NCBI GenBank assembly: GCA_027577415.1
Contig: JANBQS010000850.1
Span: 1 to 11,211, forward strand
Reading direction: 5' to 3'
Length of the DNA: 11,211 nt
DNA from: Coemansia sp. RSA 922
Taxonomy: Eukaryota > Kickxellomycota > Kickxellomycetes > Kickxellales > Kickxellaceae
Part shown: in pieces, positions 1-7,736 of the stretch
Layout of the letters: each line of letters opens with the position of its first letter
Numbering within the stretch: position 1 is the stretch's first letter
Program-made: the position numbers and the translations under genes
The notes under the pieces: model-generated
Told to the model about the DNA's origin: nothing
The model's input: only the letters and a program-made list of their open reading frames with translations
The model's database searches: none

Positions 1-50
1 CCGCCCGCAATTGTGTTTGCTGGTCCTTCGCTGTCAACGGTAATCGCCAT
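1..50 (-). CDS. Possible 5' end of a divergent gene, cut by the left edge
   Basis: On the minus strand an ATG at 50-48 opens a frame with no stop to the window edge, reading MAITVDSEGPANTIAG. The start has A at -3 and G at +4, a good eukaryotic context. It would be divergent from the karyopherin gene at 292, leaving a 241 bp shared promoter, which fits the alternating layout of the rest of the window. Sixteen codons are too few to identify a family, and a stop-free stretch of this length is common by chance. Upstream sequence beyond the left edge would decide it. Confidence 0.25.
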   Translation of the reverse strand, partial: MAITVDSEGPANTIAG

Positions 51-291
51 GATTCGCAAGAAATATTTGTGGAAAATGATTTATAAGAGACGAAAGTTTG
101 TCATACCGCTGCGGTGACGTTTTGGTGGGAATGTAGTTGTGGCTCGGTCGCTTGCCCACACCACTCGAGCCGTACTATCTTTCCCCAATCGATTGAAGAG
201 CAGTCAGGGCTGGACTTTTTCACGCTTCTTTCCATTTAGTTTCACAGCAGTCTTTTTATTTTATTTCTCTTACATCTGGATTCGTTAGCTA
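51..291. promoter_or_regulatory. 5' flank and promoter region of the Mtr10/TNPO3-like gene
   Basis: No gene is visible here. The stretch holds a TATA-like TATAAG at 82-87, a CRE-like TGACGT at 115-120, and a pyrimidine-rich tract at about 228-275 just before the ATG, as is common in fungal leaders. None of these sites is proven. If the minus-strand start at 50 is real, this is a bidirectional promoter. Confidence 0.35.
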
Positions 292-3200
292 ATGTCAAAT
301 CAAGAGATTGTTAGACAGGTCGTTAATGCGCTGAATGTGCTCTACCAGGGAGCGAGCTTGACTGAGGTCGCGCAGGCAAATTCATGGCTTGAGCTGTACC
401 AAAAGTCGGTAAGTATCGACATTGCCATGCTAAGAGACAGTCTATATATGTAAACCCTGTCCTAGCTAATACCTCCTTTTTTCTTCTTCCCTTGTAGGCA
501 GAAGCATGGACAGCGTCAGACGCCATACTCGGCTCAGCGGAGCTTGGTATCGAGGTTAGGCAGTTTGCCGCTCAGACGCTTCGCAACAAGATTATCAATA
601 ACTTTTCAGACCTCGACGAGCCCGGTGCGTTGCAGCTACGAGACTCGGTGGTCACTCACTTGCGTAATGCGCGGAGTGGACCCCAGCCACTGATAACTCA
701 CCTGTGTCTGTCGCTGGCAGACCTGGCAGTCCAGCTAGGCGCATGGAAGGACCCGTTTGGCGACATGACGGGGTCGTTTTTATCGGACCCTGAATCGGTC
801 TCTTGCTTGCTAGAGTTCCTAGCAGTTCTACCCGAGGAGTTTGAGAATGATCGCATTCTGCTGCCCACAGAGTTCTTCCGGCAGCGGGCTACTGAGCTGC
901 TGACACAACGCGCGGGCGACCTGATCCGGCTGCTGGTGCAGTGCTTGCAGCAGCCCGATCTGAAGGCCGATGCGCACACGAAGGTGCTAGTGTGCTTCAA
1001 GTCGTGGCTCAGGTCTGGCGAAATAACGCTGACGATGGTTCAAAACACTTCGCTGATTGAGCTGGCCTTTGCAGCGCTAAAGGCCGAGGACGACTCTGTG
1101 TTTGAGACAGCCGTAGACGCCATCTGTGGCATCCTGGGCGAGACGCGCATTGACCGCGATGACGACCCCGAAGACGCGCGACTGAAGAGCGTCACTGTGG
1201 AGCAGCAGCTGGTGCCTCAGCTGAGCGCCGTGGCGGCGCAAATGCGCATTGACCCGCTGGTCGCTGAGGGCAACGAGGAGCGCATCCGCGGCTACTGTCG
1301 GGTGCTGACCGAAGCCGGCGAGGCGTGGGCCCAGCGCATAGTGCTCAACATTGCGGCCTTTGAGACTACAGTTAGCGCTCTTGTCGACTGTATGCGCCTA
1401 GACAGCCTCGAGGTCATTGGAATGATGTTTGAGTTCTGGGCCGTGCTGGCGGACAATACAATGGAGAGCACTGTCCCGTGCGACCCGGCACGGCGGGCCC
1501 TGGCAGCTGTCTACGAGACCCTAATCGACGTTATCACTCGCCATTTGAGATACCCCGACTCCTTTGACACTAGCGATGCGCAAGGCGGCATGACGGCCAA
1601 GGAGCGCGATGACTTTCGTGAGTTCAGGCACAACATTGGCGATGTGCTAAAGGACTGCGTGCGCGTAGTCGGTCAGACCAAGGCATTGGCGCATCCTTAC
1701 AACGCCATGCTCGCCGGCATTAACAGCACGCCTCAGTTGCCCTGGCAGGAGATCGAAGCGCCGCTATTTGCCCTGCGCGCAATGGGCGCTGAGGTGAGCG
1801 CGCAAGAAAACGTGATGATGCCCAAGATCATGGACATGTTTTCGCAGTTCCCGGCTCACCCCAGGCTGCGCTATGCCGCCACGCTGGTTATCGGACGGTA
1901 CACCGAGTGGACGCAAGAGCACCCGGAGTATGTGCAATTCCAGCTCAACTACATTGCCGAAGGATTCAAGGTGCGCGATGTGGCGGCAGCTAGCGCTCAG
2001 TCGCTAAAGTACTTGTGCCAGGATTGCTCAAAGTACCTAGCCACACATTGGGACAGCATGCTAAAGTTCTACAACGAGGTAGTTGCCAGTGGCACGCTGG
2101 ATGACGGCGATGTCATTGAGTTTTCCCAGGCGCTGGCCCACTTGGTCAGCGCCGTGCCAGAGCCAGATACGCACTTGGCTATCGAGGCATTCTGCTTGCC
2201 TGTCGGTCAGGAGCTGGGTGTCTTGCTGCAGCGCTCGGAGCTGAGCAGCAGCGAGAAGCAGAAGACCATTTTGCTGTTTGAGCGCTTGGGCGTGTTTCTG
2301 CGCTTTCTGCATATCGAGGACAACGAGCCGGCCGAGATACTCCTTTCGCGCATCATCAACGAGTCGTGGTCGCTAGTGAGCACAGCTTTGCAACGCTATG
2401 CCGCTGACCCGCTTATTGCCGAGAGTGTGGCCAAGTTTGTGCGTGTACTGGTCGAGTACTACCCGAATATCCTCCGGCCAATTGTCGTGCAAGTGATCGA
2501 AGCCGTAGTCAGCTCGTTCAAGCGCACTGGCCAGGGAACGTACCTGTGGCTGGCGCGGCGGATCATCAATGTCCACCAGAGCCTGGGCGTCGACGAGTCA
2601 GCCTCTTTGCAGCTGGTGACAACTATGGTCGAGCAACTGAGCGAGGCCGCGCTTGCGTTGTTCCGGGCCACGCCGTTCTCGGACATCCCCGAGACGACCG
2701 AGGACTATTTTAACCTTGTCGAGCGCGCGGTGGAGACGGCGCCCAGCTATATTATCGGCATGCCCTCGTTCCCTTACGTTGTGCAAGCGGCTGTTGCGGC
2801 ACTGGAAGTCAACCACTACCATGCGCAAATGTCTGTGATCTACTTTTGGACTCAGATCCTTAGCCCGACCAAGCGCCACATTCGCTTGATGCGAGAGAAC
2901 CGGTCGGCACTACAAGTGACTCCAGCCAGCCCTGCTGGCCGTGCACCGCCTGCCAGCCCGGCCTCGCCCCTGCGTCAGCGCCGGCGTAGTGTGCGTCCGG
3001 ATACGTACCCTGTTGAGTACGTTGTTGAGCTGTGCTCGAAACATGGCTTTGACTTGACAGTCAAGCTTATGCACGGCTTGATGCGGAACTTTGACCATGA
3101 GGCGGTCTCTGCGGCGGCAGACACGCTAGCCTCGCTAGCTGCTGTTATCAGCGACGGGCCAGCAGTAGCAAAGGCCCAGTACGATAGTCCGCCACTGGCG

Positions 3201-3386
3201 ACCATGTGCGAGTGGGAGCAGGCAATGCTCTCGCAGATCCCCGAAGCCAACTTCCCTGCGGCCGACAAGCAGGCGTTTATGAGCGAGCTGGCAGAGTACA
3301 TCCAGGCAAGACAGTGGCCCAAGATCAAGGCGCTGGTCAGTGATACTGCGGCAGTGTTCAGGCGCCGTAATGCCACAAAGAATTGA
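292..3386 (+). CDS. MTR10: Nuclear import receptor, transportin-3 / Mtr10 type (importin-beta superfamily)
   Basis: Two exons, 292-408 and 498-3386, give 1001 residues; the family is usually about 920-970. The ATG at 292 is preferred because the first exon adds the conserved importin-beta N-terminal region: ALNVLY and the WLELYQKSAEAW helix cross the splice site, then FAAQTLRNKI follows. The Xpo1-like segment THLCLSLADLAVQ comes next. Around residues 515-550 lie a TEWTQEHPEY segment and LKYLCQDC, strongly typical of Mtr10/TNPO3 rather than other karyopherins. The rest is predicted HEAT-repeat helix. Known family role: RanGTP-regulated import of SR-type RNA-binding proteins (Npl3 in yeast) and a part in tRNA retrograde import. 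Odd feature: a Pro/Ser/Arg-rich, probably disordered insert at residues 846-872. The gene converges on XPA, with 91 bp between stop codons. Confidence 0.92.
409..497 (+). other. Spliceosomal intron of the Mtr10-like gene (89 nt)
   Basis: It starts with the consensus donor GTAAGT and ends in a pyrimidine-rich tract followed by TTGTAG, with a branch-like CTAAT at about 464-468. It is phase 0, between codons 39 and 40. Splicing joins the AUG exon to the long open frame and rebuilds the conserved karyopherin N-terminus, which is the main support. Confidence 0.9.
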
Positions 3387-3477
3387 ACAAAAACGTTACA
3401 TATATACTTTTTTTTATTATCTATATTTTTTTTTTCTAATGAATTAGTTCTATCATTGTTGCCTTGGGTGGGGCATG

Positions 3478-4406
3478 CTAGAACTCGAACATTTCGACTT
3501 CTATTACCATGCCACAAATGGTGCACTTTTGTTCGCATCCGTCATCGATCGGCTCGTAGACATGTTCATGTGCGTTGTCAATGTTGAGTCGCTGGCGACG
3601 AGTTTTCTCCCACTCTTCTACTCGTGTTCGACGACGCAGGTTGGTTACCGACTGTTTGTATTTCTTTTCCTTGCGCTCGCGCTTTTCGTCGATTCGCCGC
3701 TCAAACTCCTTGTCGAGGTTCTCCAAGCCATCCCACTTTTTCGCTGCAAACGACTCCAAGTGCTGCCGCATGTACAAGAGCATGTTGTTCCAAGTGGATT
3801 TGTGCGGGTTGGCCTTTTCCCACACCGGAAAGAGCTCACGGTCCCTCAGTTCGCTGTCCGTAAGCAGATAGTCCTAATACATATAAAGAGAGCTGGACTC
3901 GTTTTGAATGTTAGTAGTAATACCCACCACATATGAAAAAACGGACTGGGTTATTGGTTTGTGGCGGTACTTGCCTCTTTGGCCTCGGTCTTTGTCAGTA
4001 GCGAGTACTTGTCTGGTATTTTGTCGACACATGGTTTACACACCATGACTTTGAATATCTTCAAATAGACCATGTCCAGGTCGATAGACCCGCACTCACA
4101 GCACTTTGTCACATCGTTTGGGTCTGGATTGAAAGGGATGTCGTCTATCGAAACCACCTTGCGCTTCTTCTCTGGTGAACCTGCCGCTGTAGCGTCTTCT
4201 TCTAGGAACCCAGCTCGTGTATCGTTCATCTTGCTAAAGTCGTACTCGTAGTATCCCGAGGACATTTTCGACTTTACCACTTTCTTGGGCTTTGCAGTTT
4301 TGTCGACTGACTCGTCTGTGGCTGTCTTTTGCTTTCGTCGCTCTAGCGCCTGTAACCGGTTAGCTTCTATCTGCGCCATTTGTTCTGCTGTTAATTGCTT
4401 TGACAT
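3478..4406 (-). CDS. RAD14: DNA repair protein XPA / Rad14 (nucleotide excision repair)
   Basis: Exons 4406-3975 and 3873-3478 on the minus strand give 275 residues, close to human XPA (273). The N-terminus (LTAEQMAQIEANRLQALERR) resembles the start of Rad14-family proteins. A basic PEKKRKV at 78-84 looks like a nuclear localisation signal. The zinc finger is intact: C102-x2-C105, 17 residues, then C123-x2-C126. Then come KYSLLTKTEAKE and DYLLTDSELRD across the splice site, the XPA hallmark, followed by the basic DNA-binding helix region (KKWDGLENLDKEFERR, then Lys/Arg-rich helices). The tail HEHVYEP...CTICG resembles the XPA C-terminus that contacts TFIIH. Known role: damage verification and scaffolding with RPA, TFIIH and ERCC1-XPF. 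It is divergent from the E2 gene, with 232 bp between starts. A minus-strand AATAAA lies at 3418-3413, about 60 nt past the stop. Confidence 0.95.
3874..3974 (-). other. GC-AG intron in the XPA gene (101 nt)
   Basis: On the minus strand the donor is GAG|GCAAGT, a GC donor otherwise matching U1, and the acceptor is TATTAG|GAC. A perfect TACTAAC branch site lies in between, about 35 nt from the acceptor. Only this junction gives the family sequence TKTEAKE-DYLLTD in frame. The nearby GT (GTACCG, 4 nt further in) cannot restore frame with any acceptor seen after the branch site. Confidence 0.88.
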
Positions 4407-4638
4407 TTTTTAAATAAAGAAATTAAATACCGAAATTGTGAATAAATGAAAGCTGAAGAATCAAGTGGCTTTACATGTCCGCAGCCAGGCCTTTGTACTG
4501 GCGATTAAGATTAGAGTAATCAAATTCTGCTACATGGACAGCATGGACAATACGATTGTGGAGTTGTGATCCTTTTCCTTTTTTTGACACTACTCATCTT
4601 GCCTAGTCGCCCCTTTAAAACTTTTAAGTCCTCTGGGA
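4407..4638. promoter_or_regulatory. Bidirectional promoter between XPA and the UBE2W-like gene
   Basis: This 232 bp AT-rich gap separates two divergent start codons. Toward the E2 gene there is a TATA-like TTTAAAA at about 4614-4620, very close to its ATG. Toward XPA the leader is A/T-rich. The two genes probably share regulatory sequence. No specific factor site is recognised. Confidence 0.5.
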
Positions 4639-5294
4639 ATGTCCTTGGCGTTGCGTACAAAGCGGCTAATGAGAGAGTATCGGCATATGACTGCTGATCC
4701 GCCACCACAAGTATGGCTTCAGAGCCAAGAGAATCTTGGCAAGTGGGAAGTTGTCATTCAAGGCGCCACAGAAACCCTGTATGCAGGCGAACTCTTTACA
4801 TTGCAGTTTACGTTTCCAGAAGCCTACCCACTTGAAGCAGCCGAGGTCGTTTTCGTGGACAATGTACCAGTACACCCACATGTTTACAGCAACGGCCACA
4901 TATGCCTGAGTATCTTGTATCAGCACTGGTCACCTGCTCTGACAGTCGAGTCGGTCTGTTTGTCTATTCTCTCGATGCTGTCTAGCTGCAAGGAAAAAGT
5001 AAGTATGGCTTTGTGTCGATCTGTGACCATTTTTTTGAACATCAAGAGGGTGTGTGGGGGGAAGGTGATATCACTTGTTATAAAATCTATTTTTGGGTAC
5101 CGATATGTTCTTGTAGATACCTCCGGCAGGTGATTCAAACTATGTCCAGCAAGCAAAAGTATCGCCCAAGGATGCGGCCTGGCGGTTTGACGGTACGTAC
5201 CCATGTGCACTCTTGCAACAACCTGCATACTATTTTTTTTTTGCCATCTTGAACTGAATTGTTTGGGTCTTACTTGATAGATGACAGCGTGTAA
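4639..5294 (+). CDS. UBE2W: Ubiquitin-conjugating enzyme E2, UBE2W type
   Basis: Exons 4639-4998, 5117-5192 and 5281-5294 give 149 residues; human UBE2W has 151. The UBC fold is clear: KRLMREY N-terminal helix, DPPP, GATETLYAGELF, the F-PEAYP strand, and the active-site segment HPHVYSNGHICLSIL with catalytic Cys89. HPH at 79-81 replaces the usual E2 HPN; this and the following SVCLSILSMLSSCKEK are typical of UBE2W. After splicing the C-terminus reads PP-DSNYV...PKDAAWRFDDDSV, matching the family's tryptophan and acidic tail. Known family role: transfer of ubiquitin to the alpha-amino group of substrates with disordered N-termini, with RING/U-box E3 partners. The ATG at 4639 matches the family start and needs no upstream exon. 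Budding yeast is not known to me to have a close counterpart, so no yeast name is given. Confidence 0.93.
4999..5116 (+). other. Intron 1 of the UBE2W-like gene (118 nt)
   Basis: Donor GTAAGT follows the SCKEK codons and the acceptor is TTGTAG. It is phase 0. Removing it joins CKEK to IPPAGDSNYV, the expected UBE2W order. Unspliced, the frame continues into sequence unlike any E2. Confidence 0.9.
5193..5280 (+). other. Intron 2 of the UBE2W-like gene (88 nt), before a 14-nt last coding exon
   Basis: Donor GTACGT follows GAC-G, and the acceptor is TTGATAG. It is phase 1. It includes a run of ten T at about 5233-5242. Removal gives G|AT GAC AGC GTG TAA, ending the protein DDDSV, which matches the family's short acidic C-terminus. 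If retained, translation would add 21 different residues after Asp145, ending at TGA 5255-5257. Confidence 0.82.
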
Positions 5295-5641
5295 AGCGGA
5301 CACTTTTTTCGGGACGATGACACAATGACAATGCAGCTTGCCAAGAGCAAAGCGACGGATGTCTTCTCGCCCCGGTGACATGCTTCTTCCCATGCAGCGG
5401 CTTGAGCAAAAATCAATCCACGAGGTCTTTTGTTCACTAATTTCTATATTTTTCAAAGGCCTGAAATAGCGCTTGGGCACTTACGCCTCTTTTTTTTTCA
5501 AACCCCACACCCTAGCGCATCCCCCCGAGATATCGGAGATACCACACGATGCCCCTCTTCCTCCCCCTTTTTCACTTTATAAGTACACCTTGGTAGTTCC
5601 TAATCTTTGTTCATATTATATCTCCCCTCTACTCACACAAA
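5295..5641 (+). promoter_or_regulatory. Intergenic: UBE2W-like 3' end and promoter of the membrane-protein gene
   Basis: I see no gene in this 347 bp stretch. The left part should hold the 3' UTR of the E2 gene. The right part is pyrimidine-rich (about 5535-5575) and is followed by a TATA-like TTTATAAG at 5577-5584, 58 nt before the ATG at 5642, then a CT-rich leader ending CACAAAATGG. A minus-strand open frame crosses part of it but starts with GTG and is not credible. Confidence 0.5.
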
Positions 5642-6739
5642 ATGGCTCGGCGTTACATAGCTCGGCTGCTTCCCAAGGGAACCGTCCCGCGCGTATACAT
5701 ATTTTGCACACTCGTACAGGCCATAGCCTTTATTATCGCCGAGTCGTACGCACTGTATCTGATAAAGATGTCGCACCAGTCGACGCTGAAAAGCCAGTGG
5801 CAAGTGCCAGACATACAAAGCGCAGTGTCAGCGTCAGTAACCACGTACGTCGTTTACAGCGCGCTCTTTATCATGGCTCAGTGCTACATAATATTTCTCT
5901 GTGGCGAGGCAGTCGCCACACAAAACACTATCCAGGTCATTGTCGTCGTTCTGTTTTACTTTGTGTGTCTGGCAAACTCGGTCACTCGCTACATATCAAT
6001 GTTCGTATGGCCCAGTTTGGCTGCTCACATGTTTACGCGAGACAACAACATGTTCTTGCTACAGGTGACCGTCGTCGCCATGTACTGCATAGCCCTGCTG
6101 GCACTCGTTGTGCTTTCGTACAAGCTGAAGAAAGATGTCGGATGGAGCGTCTTTAAGCGTCTGGGTGCCGACATTTCCCTGCACAGAGCATTTATGTGGC
6201 ACCAATGCTTGGTCATGATCTTGAAGATGGACGTCTACTTTGTCGGCTCGTATCTCATACAAATGACGGCCCTGATACTCAAGGCAGACGATATTGAGAC
6301 TTGGCTACAGATTACCGTGTTCATTCCCTTTTGTATCGTCGTCATTGTCGGCGCCTTTTACGCTCTAGCCGGCGAGCGACGTCGGCTGATGATTGTCATT
6401 GCGACGTGTCTGTTCTTGTCCATCGGGTACTTTATTTTCAAAATCGCTCGCGTTTGCGACCCGGACATACTCAACAAGCCTGGCGACCCGTACGCCGACA
6501 GTCGTCCGTTCTTCATGATCACCATTGTCGTATGTATGCTGTTGGTTATCGCCACAGGCGCCATCTCTATTATGAGCATCCATAACTTTGGCTCGGGTCT
6601 CAAGGAAGCCATCGCCTACGACAGGCTGCGCGCCAAGCACAGAAAGATGTATGCCACCGACAAGACAATGAGTGACGAGTCTGCGCAGCTCATGGATGAG
6701 CAGGGACTTTCTCCGCGCGACCGCTTTGCTTTGGACTAG
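5642..6739 (+). CDS. Polytopic membrane protein, UPF0658 Golgi-type fungal family
   Basis: Single exon, 365 residues, with ATG in good context (AAAATGG). About eight hydrophobic segments are visible by eye: roughly 17-39, 62-88, 95-118, 136-159, 184-212, 221-242, 249-270 and 290-314, then a polar tail of about 50 residues that is probably cytosolic. A polar stretch FKRLGADISLHRAFMWHQCLVMILKMDVYF between segments 4 and 5 resembles the conserved core of fungal proteins annotated UPF0658, located to the Golgi in fission yeast. The N-terminus (ARRYIARLLPKG) is basic. No enzymatic motif is seen and the molecular role of the family is unknown to me. No intron is apparent. The gene converges on COQ7, with 42 bp between stop codons. 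The membrane topology is secure; the family assignment is from remembered resemblance and less so. Confidence 0.72.
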   Translation: MARRYIARLLPKGTVPRVYIFCTLVQAIAFIIAESYALYLIKMSHQSTLKSQWQVPDIQSAVSASVTTYVVYSALFIMAQCYIIFLCGEAVATQNTIQVIVVVLFYFVCLANSVTRYISMFVWPSLAAHMFTRDNNMFLLQVTVVAMYCIALLALVVLSYKLKKDVGWSVFKRLGADISLHRAFMWHQCLVMILKMDVYFVGSYLIQMTALILKADDIETWLQITVFIPFCIVVIVGAFYALAGERRRLMIVIATCLFLSIGYFIFKIARVCDPDILNKPGDPYADSRPFFMITIVVCMLLVIATGAISIMSIHNFGSGLKEAIAYDRLRAKHRKMYATDKTMSDESAQLMDEQGLSPRDRFALD

Positions 6740-6781
6740 AAGCGCCCCAGTGTAGATATATAGTACCTTTAATTTATTCGC

Positions 6782-7495
6782 TTAAATCCGCTCGCAGAGC
6801 CAAATAGCGACTCCACAACCGCCCTTGATAAGCTCAAACTGCAGCTTGTGTAGCGGCGCCATTTGCGAGCCATGGTCTATGGCCGCATCCAAGTGCTCCA
6901 GCTCCTCGTCTCGACATTTGGCGATAGATTGCTTAAGCTCGTCCAACTGCGGATACTTTAGTTTGTACAAGTCACGTAGCTGGTCGTTATAGTGCATACC
7001 GATCCTCGTCTCCACCGCCTCAGTACACGTCATAGCCGATTTGATGCCTAGAAGCGCCGAGGTAGCGCCTAGAATATAGCCTCCCACAGCAGCGACGGGT
7101 TGTAGGATAGTCGGCCGGACGCGAAAGTCGGCAATGTGCTTGTCCATTATATCCAAATGTACTACTTCCTGCTCGCGCATGTGCTCTAGCAGCTCTGTTA
7201 GCTTTACGTCGCCCCTATTGCCTAGTATAGCCATTTGGCCCTGGTAGATGCTGACAGCGGCCGTCTCGCCAGCTTGGTTGACGCGGATAAAGCGGTCGAT
7301 CATTGAGTGCTCGTCTTTTGATAGCGTCAGCGAGCCGTCCTTGACTCTTACCGTGTCCTTGTAGACAAAGTCCTTTAGATACGGGTTGTGTGCTGCGTAG
7401 CTGCTCTGTAGACGCTTGCAGCTAGTCAGGCAGCCAATGCCTTTGCTGGCGACAGCTCTTGCCGTAGTTGGACGGAGCGCGGTGATTAGAGACAT
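6782..7495 (-). CDS. COQ7: COQ7, mitochondrial 5-demethoxyubiquinone hydroxylase
   Basis: Single exon, 237 residues, the full length of a fungal COQ7. Residues 1-32 are rich in Arg/Lys/Ser/Thr with no acidic residue, as in a mitochondrial presequence. The ferritin-like diiron carboxylate fold follows with its ligands visible: E77 in RVNQAGE, E110-x2-H113 in MREQEVVH, E162 in TEAVE, and E198-x2-H201 in RDEELEH. FRVRPT at 124-129 and the GA(T)SALLG segment are also family hallmarks. Known role: hydroxylation of demethoxyubiquinone, the penultimate step of ubiquinone synthesis, in the inner-membrane CoQ complex with COQ9. It is divergent from the AVT3-like gene. A minus-strand AATAAA lies at 6778-6773, only 4 nt past the stop, so its transcript probably runs into the 3' end of the neighbouring gene. 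Confidence 0.97.
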   Translation of the reverse strand: MSLITALRPTTARAVASKGIGCLTSCKRLQSSYAAHNPYLKDFVYKDTVRVKDGSLTLSKDEHSMIDRFIRVNQAGETAAVSIYQGQMAILGNRGDVKLTELLEHMREQEVVHLDIMDKHIADFRVRPTILQPVAAVGGYILGATSALLGIKSAMTCTEAVETRIGMHYNDQLRDLYKLKYPQLDELKQSIAKCRDEELEHLDAAIDHGSQMAPLHKLQFELIKGGCGVAIWLCERI

Positions 7496-7736
7496 GAGAG
7501 AAAAGTGAATTTTGAAGAATTAGCAAAGAGGAAAAGTGAAAAGTGGCGTGAGGGGTCCAGATCGTACTTTTATGAAAGGTGGCTCCGCAATTATAAAATC
7601 AACGGCTCTTTGGATATTGTTACACCGTCAGCTGAACAAATCGTCATCGACTTTGGTTTTCCCAGGCCCTCATGTCCGAGAGCGTGCTTCTCTTTCAGTA
7701 TTGCTTTTTTTTTTTATTTGTTCAAGTAATTTCAAA
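7496..7736. promoter_or_regulatory. Bidirectional promoter between COQ7 and the AVT3-like gene
   Basis: This 241 bp gap separates divergent ATG codons. A TATA box, TATAAAA, lies at 7592-7598 on the plus strand, about 140 nt before the transporter ATG. A T-rich leader (about 7703-7720) precedes CAAAATG. An open frame continues upstream of 7737 in the transporter frame but has only a GTG start and no protein-like features. Confidence 0.5.

Noticed and set aside
2975..3538. 187-codon minus-strand open frame over the 3' end of the Mtr10-like gene
   Set aside because: It is antisense to conserved coding sequence and overlaps the XPA terminus, with no domain similarity.
3475..3936. 153-codon plus-strand open frame opposite XPA exon 2
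   Set aside because: It is the antisense of the conserved XPA DNA-binding region. Its hydrophobic runs come from reverse-complemented Lys/Glu codons.
4920..5480. 186-codon minus-strand open frame across the UBE2W-like introns
   Set aside because: It starts with GTG, lies antisense to a well-supported gene and its introns, and has no recognisable domain.
5473..6156. 227-codon plus-strand frame over the UPF0658-type gene
   Set aside because: It overlaps the membrane protein in another frame, starts in promoter sequence with a non-ATG codon, and encodes Arg/His-rich text typical of a shadow frame.
7536..7736. 67-residue N-terminal extension of the AVT3-like protein
   Set aside because: The frame starts with GTG at 7536 and has no ATG before 7737. 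The sequence contains the TATA box and T-rich leader and no family similarity.
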